From positions 16,793,581 through 16,853,580 of the forward strand of contig OZ037767.1 in the NCBI GenBank assembly GCA_964035545.1: a stretch of DNA of 60,000 nt, read 5' to 3'. This document shows, in pieces, positions 23,301 to 32,300 of this stretch. How positions within the stretch are numbered: the first letter of the stretch is position 1; the number at the start of each line of letters is the position of its first letter. This stretch comes from Bugula neritina. Taxonomy: Eukaryota; Bryozoa; Gymnolaemata; Cheilostomatida; Bugulidae. The notes under the pieces were generated by a model, which saw only the letters and a list, made by a program, of their open reading frames with translations, was not told the DNA's origin and did no database searches. The position numbers and the translations under genes are program-made.

Positions 23301-26300
23301 ATTCTTTTATTTTAGTGCTATATTCCAGTAAATTGCGTTTTATTAATAGCGAGTGCGATTTAAAAATGAATGCTTTATTTATCCTGCATCACTGACGCTA
23401 CAGTGGACACCTTTGCTACTTGTGATTTCAATTTTCGCATGCGAAAATAAGCACCGTTTGGCCCTAGGCTAAGTGTAAGTATTAAACATAAGTACTAAGT
23501 GTAAGTATTAAATATAAGTAACAAGTGTAGGTACTAAGTGTAAGCTACAAATGTAAGTACTAAGTGAAAGTAGCAGATATAAGTAACAAGTATAAGTTAA
23601 AGATGTAAGTAACAGATGTAAGTAACAGATGTTAGTAACAAGTGTAAGTAACAGATGTTAGTAACAAGTGTAAGTAACAGATGTAAGTAACAGATGTAAG
23701 TAACAAGTGTAAGTAACAGATGTAAGTAACAAGTGTAAGTAACAGATGTAAGTAACAGATGTACATATACTAGACGAGCTGGAGTCAGCTGACCTCTACA
23801 ACCAGCTGATAACGAAGGGAAAGGAGTTCATCTCACAGAATAAAGTAGCAGAAGCTCTGAAGATGTACCGGGAGGCTGCTGAGATTAGACCGTCTGAGAA
23901 ACTCTCTAACAGGATTACTAAGTGTCAGGTGTGTTCTCATTGGTTACTCTGTATGTATGTGTGTTCTCATTGGTTACTCTGTATGTATGTGTGTTCTCAT
24001 TGGTTACTCTGTATGTATGTGTGTTCTCATTGGTTACTCTGTATGTATGTGTGTTCTCATTGGTTACTCTATATGTATGTGTGTTCTCATTGGTTACTCT
24101 GTATGTATGTGTGTTCTCATTGGTCACTCTGTATGTATGTGTGTTCTCATTGGTTACTCTATATGTATGTGTGTTCTCATTGGTTACTCTATATGTATAC
24201 TTGTGCTATCTGTAATATAGTGTGTTATGTGTAATATAATGTGCCGTAATATAGTTTGCTGTAATATTATATGCTGTAATATAATATGTTATGTGTAATA
24301 TGATATGCTGTAATATTATATGCTGTAATATAATATGCTGTAATATTATATGCTGTAATATAATATGTTATGTGTAATATGATATGCTGTAATATGATAT
24401 GCTGTAATATTATATGCTGTAATATAATATGCTGTAATATAATATGCTGTAATATAATATGCTGTAATATAATATGCTGTAATATAATATGTTATATGTA
24501 ATATAATATGCTGTAATATAATATGCTGTAATATAATATGCTGTAATATAATATGCTGTAATATAATATGCTGTAATATAATATGCTGTAATATAATATG
24601 CCGTAATATAATATGCCGTAATATAATATGCCGTAATATAATATGCCGTAATATAATATGCCGTAATATAATATGCCGTAATATAATATGCTGTAATATA
24701 ATATGCTGTAATATAATATGCTGTAATATAATATGCTGTAATATAATATGCCGTAATATAATATGCTGTAATATAATATACTATAATATAATATGCTGTA
24801 ATATGATATGCTGTAATATAATATGCTGTAATATAATATGCTGTAATATAATATACTGCAATATAATATGCTATATGCTCCAGGACTACCTCAGTCAATG
24901 TGCTGATGAAGATGGAGATTTCACTCATGTTGGAAATGGCTTCTATCTTCACCAGGTGGGGCTCAGTGTGTTTATTTCTATTAGTCCAAAGAGTATATAA
25001 TTATTATAGTATCTGTACACTAAACTCTAATGCAAAGAGTACATATTATAGTATCTGTACACTAAACTCTAATACAAAGATTATATGTTATAGTCTCTGT
25101 ACACTAAACTCTAATACAAAGAGTATATGTTACAGGATCTGTACACTAAACTCTAATACAAAGAGTATATATTTTAGGATCTGTATACTCAACTCTAATA
25201 CAAAGAGTATATATCATACTATATGTACACTAAACTCTAATACAAAGATTATATGTTACAGTATCTGTACACTAAACTCTAATACAAAGAGTATATGTTA
25301 TAGGATCTGTACACTAAACTCTAATACAAAGAGTATATGTTACAGTATCTGTACACCAAACTCTAATACAAAGAGTGTATGTTATAGTATCTATACACTA
25401 AACTCTAATACAAAGAGCATATATCATAGTATATGTACACTAAACTCTAATACAAAGAGTATATGTTATAGGATCTGTACACCAAACTCTATCCTCACCA
25501 GAAAGAGGGTCTTCTGTGGTTTTGGGGTCTCCATAGGAAGAAAACAGGAGGAATATTGGCTGATGACATGGGGTACGGTGTTGATATATCGCGATATACT
25601 TGGTGTCGATATATCATGATATCATCTTCTTATTATATTACAGTGTAGTAATATACTCATATGGTATAATGAGTCAATGTGCTGTTTTATAAAGTAAAAG
25701 TAGCTCATATAATGCTTATTCATATTTTGCCATTTGAATCAACTTTGCAATATATTATATTGCATTGTCATATATTATATTGCATTGTCATATATTATAT
25801 TGCATTGTCATATATTATATTGCATTGTCATATATTATATTGCATTGTCATATATTATATTGATTTTGTCATATATTACTCTGTGGTGCACTATATTATA
25901 TTATATATATTATTACTCTGATATATTACTATTCAAAATTATATATTACTTTGTGATGTTATATAATAATCTGTGATACACTACTCTACCATGTAGTGTA
26001 TTGCTTTACCATATATATTACTCTATGGTGCAATATATTACCTTACCTCTATGATGTAATATATTACTCTATGATGTAATATATTACCTTACCTCTATGA
26101 TGTAATATATTACTCTATGGTGTAATATATTACTCTATGATGTAATATATTACTGTGACGCAGACTTGGGAAGACCATCCAGGTAATCTCCTTCCTCTCT
26201 GGTCTGTTTGATGCCGAGGAGCTGAAGACAGCCATCATAGTGATGCCGCTGTCTCTCATAGAAAACTGGAAGAGAGAGTTTGAGAAGTGGTGGGTTTACT

Positions 26301-29300
26301 TCGTCTACTCAGAACTTTAATATTTATTTTATGTTGCGGATTTGCGCCTCTATTTCGTGCTTTTATGTACCTTCAATTTTACGTTCATCGAGAAGCTGTT
26401 TTGCTGAAAGTGTATTTCCGACACTTGGCAGGGCGCCAGGTATCCTGTTGCAGACGTATCACGGTGGATCACTAAGAGAGCGGGCTAGGGGTGTGGCTAA
26501 GGTGCAGAGAAGGGGCGGGGTACTTCTCACCTCGTACGGAATGATTGTGTCGGCCGCAGAACTCTTGGCTAAGAAAGATGGAGAATCTTTTGGTAGAGAT
26601 TTTAGCTACGTAAGTGTAACTCTACGTGTGTTACTACGTAAGTGTAACTCTACGTGTGTTACTACGTAAGTGTAACTCTACGTGTGTTACTACGTAAGTG
26701 TAACTCTACGTGTGTTACTATGCAAGTGTAACTCTACGTGTGTTACTATGTAAGTGTAACTCTACGTGTGTTACTATGTAAGTGTAACTCTACTGGTGTT
26801 ACTATGTAAGTGTAACTCTACTGGTGTTACTATGTAAGTGTAACTCTACGTGTGTTACTATGTAACTGCTACTCTACGTATATATTCCCAGGACTACGTC
26901 ATACTAGACGAAGGCCACAAGATCAAGAACCCCACAAAGACCTCTAAAGGGGTTCACATGATTGCTGCCAAACATCGTATCATCCTCACCGGAACTCCTA
27001 TTCAGAATAACCTCAAGGTCTGTCTGTCTGTCTGTGTGTGTTTGTCTGTCTGTGTGTCCACTACTACTCAGTTACTGTCTGTCTGTGTGTCTACTACTAC
27101 TACTACTAGCACTGTGTGATTACTCGGTACTCTGTGTATGCAGGAGATGTGGGCTCTGTTTGACTGGACACATCACGGGATGCTGCTCGGTACGGCCCGC
27201 ACTTTCCACTCGGAGTACAGTAAACCCATCACGAGGGCTAGAGAGAAGTGTGCTACATACGGTGTGTTGATTCAATACTCTCTACATCCTGTATGTCTGT
27301 CTGTGTGTCTGAATATCTGCGGCGAGTCATCTCAGCTAACTTCTGCTTCTTCTATCTTGTAGGGGAGAGACGCCTAGGTGAGCAGATGGCCGAGTCACTG
27401 AAGAAGATTATCTCCCCTTACCTTCTGCGTAGAACTAAGGCTGAGGTCAAGGCTGCGTCGCGAGCTCGTGGTGAAGATGGAACTGTTGTGGTGGGACCGG
27501 AGTGAGTAGCTAGTGATGTGTGCGGGGGTGTGATACAGCCCCCGTATTGTAAGACTGTAAGAGTAGAAGGAGCTGGAGGCTAGCGACTTACTGCCCTGTC
27601 TGTCTGTTACAGGATGCCAAAGATGACGAGGAAGAACGACTTTGTCGTCTGGTGTTACTTGTCGGAGATGCAGATGGATATCTACCGGTCCTTCTCTGAG
27701 CAAGATGAGATCAAAGAGGTGCTATAATGTCGTATACTATGTGCTATGATGTCATCGACAATGTGCTATAATGTCATATACTATGTGCTATAGTGTCATA
27801 TACTATGTGCTATAATATCATAGACAATGTGCTATAATGTCATATACTATGTGCTATAATGTCATAGACAGTGTGCTATAATGTCATAGACTATGTGCTA
27901 TAATGTCATAGACAATGTGCTATAATGTCATAGACAATGTGCTATAATGTCATATACTATGTGCTATAATGTCATAGACAATGTGCTATAATGTCATATA
28001 CTATGTGCTATAATGTCATATACTATGTGCTATAATGTCATAGACTATGTGCTATAATGTCATAGACAATGTGCTATCATATCATATGCAGCTGCTAAAC
28101 ACGGCCAGAAGTCCTCTCACAGCTCTGGTCGTACTCAAGAAGATCTGTGACCACCCCAGACTCCTGTCCAACAACCAGTGCCACAAACTTGGCCTCTTCA
28201 CCCCACAAGAGTACGGATATCTTTACTTTGAAACATACCACAATGTAGACTGTGAAACATACCACAATGGAGACTGTGAAACATACCACAATGTAGACTG
28301 TGAAACATACCACAATGTAGACTGTGAAACATACCACAATGTACACTGTGAAACATACCACAATGGAGACTGTGAAACATACCACAATGTAGACTGTGAA
28401 ACATACCACAATGTAGACTGTGAAACATACCACAATGTAGACTGTGAAACATACCACAATGTAGACTGTGAAACATACCACAATGTAGACTGTGAAATTA
28501 TATAAATCAGACTGCCAGTTTAATTAGAAATAATTTCTTGTCATCAATTTCTTTCATTTTATTTCTTATGCCATCATTAGCTGCACACTTAGTTGAAATG
28601 CTAGGTAGACGTGGTGTATGAATGTTACTCATGGTGTAGGTTGGTTGGTGCTGACACATCTGCCCTGAAAGGCTGTGCTGCCAACCAGATCAAATCCGTG
28701 TCTGACAGCATCTTGATGGAAGAGTCCGGAAAACTCAAGTTTCTGGTGCAGCTGATGTCAAAGTTAAAGGCCGAAGGTCACCGGACGCTCATCTTCTCTC
28801 TGTCCAGGAAGATGCTGGACATCATCCAGAAGGTTCTGTCCAACAGAGGTCATAACATCATGAGAATGGACGGCACCATCACTGACCTTTCTGAGAGGGA
28901 GAAATGTGTCAGCTCTTTCCAGAACAGCACCGTGTATGACACCTTCCTGCTGACTACACAGGTGTGTATGACACCTTACTGACTACACATGTGTGTATGA
29001 CACCTTACTGACTACACAGGTGTGTGTGACACCTTACTGACTACACAGGTGTGTGTGACACCTTACTGACTACACAGGTGTGTGTGACACCTTACTGACT
29101 ACACAGGTGTGTATGACACCTTCTTACTGACTACACAGGTGTGTATGACACCTTACTGACTACACAGGTGTGTGTGACACTTTACTGACTACACAGGTGT
29201 GTATGACACCTTACTGACTACACAGGTGTGTATGACACATGGTGGATGTGCTATGGTACATTAACAGAGTAATTAACCTGTTTCCATGTGTTCTAAGGTT

Positions 29301-32300
29301 GGCGGAGTGGGTCTCACCCTCACAGCTGCTGACCGCGTCGTGATATTTGATCCATCCTGGAACCCAGCCACCGACAGTCAGGCTGTTGATAGAGCCTTCA
29401 GGATTGGTCAGCAGAAGAACGTCTGCATTTACAGGTAGTCTAGTGAGATTGAAAGCTTGTCATGAGATGTGTAGTGTAATACATACATTATACTGTGGAA
29501 CTGTTTATACTGCAGATTCATTTCCTGTGGAACTGTTTATACTGCAGATTCATTTCCTGTGGAACTGTTTATACTGCAGATTCATTTCCTGTGGAACTGT
29601 TTATACTGCAGATTCATTTCCTGTGGAGCTGTTTATACTGCAGATTCATTTCCTGTGGAACTGTTTATACTGCAGATTCATTTCCTGTGGAACTGTTTAT
29701 ACTGCAGATTCATTTCCTGTGGAACTGTTTATACTGCAGATTCATTTCCTGTGGAGCTGTTTATACTGCAGATTCATTTCCTGTGGAACTGTTTATACTG
29801 CAGATTCATTTCCTGTGGAACTGTTTATACTGCAGATTCATTTCCTGTGGAACTGTTTATACTGCAGATTCATTTCCTGTGGAACTGTTTATACTGCAGA
29901 TTCATTTCCTGTGGAACTGTTTATACTGCAGATTCATTTCCTGTGGAACTGTTTATACTGCAGATTCATTTCCTGTGGAACTGTTTATACTGCAGATTCA
30001 TTTCCTGTGGAACTGTGGAGGAGAAGATTTACAGAAGACAAATTTTCAAAGACTCGGTGAACAGACAGACTATGCAGAAAGACGAAAAGAACATTTTCAG
30101 GTATCAGACTTTACCTGAGTATATACCTGGGGATACACCTGAGTATCTACCTGAGTACATATACTTATTACTTCGTATCTCAGACAACGACCTCTATTTC
30201 TAGATACTTCAGCAACCATGAGCTCTACGAACTCTTCCAACTTGACAACACACGAGAGTCAAAGACGCAGCAGCAGCTGGAGCAGATGCACGCCCACCAG
30301 CGAGTGACGGATACGGCCCTGGATGAACACATTGCTTACCTGTATAGTTGTGGTTAGTATATAAACATGATGCTTATATGTATAGTTGTGGTGAGTATAT
30401 AAACATGATGCTTACCTGTATAATTGTGGAGATTTATAGCCTGAGTGACTATGTGCTATTGTCGAGCGTATAGGTAGGGATCTCGTATTGTTAACAGAAA
30501 TGTATGGCCTGAGTGACCATGACCTGATGTTCTCCAAAGAAGATGAGGAAATGGAAGGAGACGAGAACACCGAGTACTTAAATGCCAGGTAAGTCTCTCC
30601 TCCGTCTGCTACTAGTTCACCTTCTACTAGTTCACCTTCTACTAGTTCACCTTCTACTAGTTCACCTTCTACTAGTTCACTTTCTACTAGTTCACCTTCT
30701 ACTTGCTCACCTTCTACTAGCTCACCTTCTACTAGTTCACCTTCTACTAGTTCACCTTCTACTAGTTCACCTTCTACTAGCTCACCTTCTACTAGCTCAC
30801 CTTCTACTAGTTCACCTTCTACTAGTTCACCTTCTACTAGTTCACCTTCTACTAGTTCACCTTCTACTAGTTCACCTTCTACTAGCTCACCTTCTACTAG
30901 TTCACCTTCTACTAGCTCACCTTCTACTAGTTCACCTTCTACTAGTTCACCTTCTACTAATTCACCTACTACTAGTTCACGTCTACTAGTTCCACTGTCT
31001 ATTGTTTCAGAGTAATGAAGGCTGTAGAATTGCTCAACAAGGAAGCCCAGTTACAGAGTAAGATGAATGAAGAGGAGGGGAAATATGTACCTGGACATCT
31101 GGCATCTCTACCCAAATCTTCCGCTAAACCCACGCCCACTTTTGGTGAGTCTATATATTCTTTACAGCATATACTGTCTGGTGTGTTCAGTAGTCTATTT
31201 ATTCTCTACAGTATATATAATACATTCTCCACTATTATATATAATATATAATAGTCTATTTATTCTCTACAGTATATACTATATAGTGTATATAATTGTC
31301 TATACATTCTCTACAGTACATACTATCTAGTTACTAGTATATACTATCTAGTTACTAGTATATACTATATAGTTACTAGTATATACTATAGAATGACACT
31401 CTTTGCTATGACTCTTGCTTTAGAGTGACACTCTAGCTTATACAGCCTGACTAGGAATAGGGAGGGTTTTAGACGTGATCAGAGTTTATTTGAGTCACCA
31501 AATACTGACCAAATGCTGACCAAACACTGACCGTAAAAACTAAAATAATAATGATACAACATAAGGCATAAGGCAAACAAAATGTACGTAATATAATAAG
31601 TATGTATGTAAAAGCACTAGCAATGTATATCATAAATTGTAGATAGCAGCATGAAATAATGATTCAACATAGCATGCAACTACAGCCCATATTATTAAAA
31701 ACTTTATAACATAAAAATGTAATAACGATATATAATTGTAAATAGATGTTCATTACCTCTTTTCTCTCTCTCCTAGTCTACTGTTATGTTAATGCTGTGG
31801 CTTTGCACAGTCTTTCAAATAATGCTACTCTTTGGTAGTCTTACATAAACTTAATGCTGTCCAAACTGACAGCATGACTCTAACAATATTGCAACTACTA
31901 AAAATGGTTTTGTCTTATATACTAATCCATTTGATAAACATTATTGTGTTGTAAGAGGTATGATTTTACAATTTACTATTTCGGGGTAGGATCTTACTGT
32001 TTCAAGAAGTGGGCTGAAGTAAACAAGCATGTGTGACATCACAGCTGATGCAAGCATAACTGCTGACTATGAATCATTCTACATGCGTAGCTACTGTTTT
32101 GGGGTAGTAATTAAAGAAGCATTAGGTAGACTACTAGCAGCTAGTGGTTAGGTTAATTTGAGGTTGATGACATTGTGATTGTGTGTGATTGTACTACAAG
32201 TTATAATATCTGTAAACATCCTATTTCGTAACATTACATATACTATCTAGTTACTAGTATATACTATCTAGTTACTAGTATATACTATCTAGTTACTAGT

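Noticed and set aside
23863-24234. Long ORFs on both strands with repeated [10 protein letters not shown] / [10 protein letters not shown]
   Set aside because: They arise from a 30-bp intronic minisatellite whose period keeps every frame open. Only the first part (to 23928) is a real ERCC6L exon.
24410-24952. 180-residue minus-strand ORF rich in YYITA
   Set aside because: It is an artefact of the 15-bp gctgtaatataatat array.
28047-28505. ETYHNVDC repeat protein and its minus-strand counterparts
   Set aside because: This is a 24-bp minisatellite after the exon ending at 28210. A donor there restores the phase needed by the next exon.
29347-30203. 200-residue ORFs of [20 protein letters not shown] units
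   Set aside because: This is the 32-bp acceptor repeat in an ERCC6L intron. Only the last copy is exon.
30582-30989. [18 protein letters not shown] resembling a membrane protein
   Set aside because: It comes from a 15-bp intronic repeat with no start context or domain.
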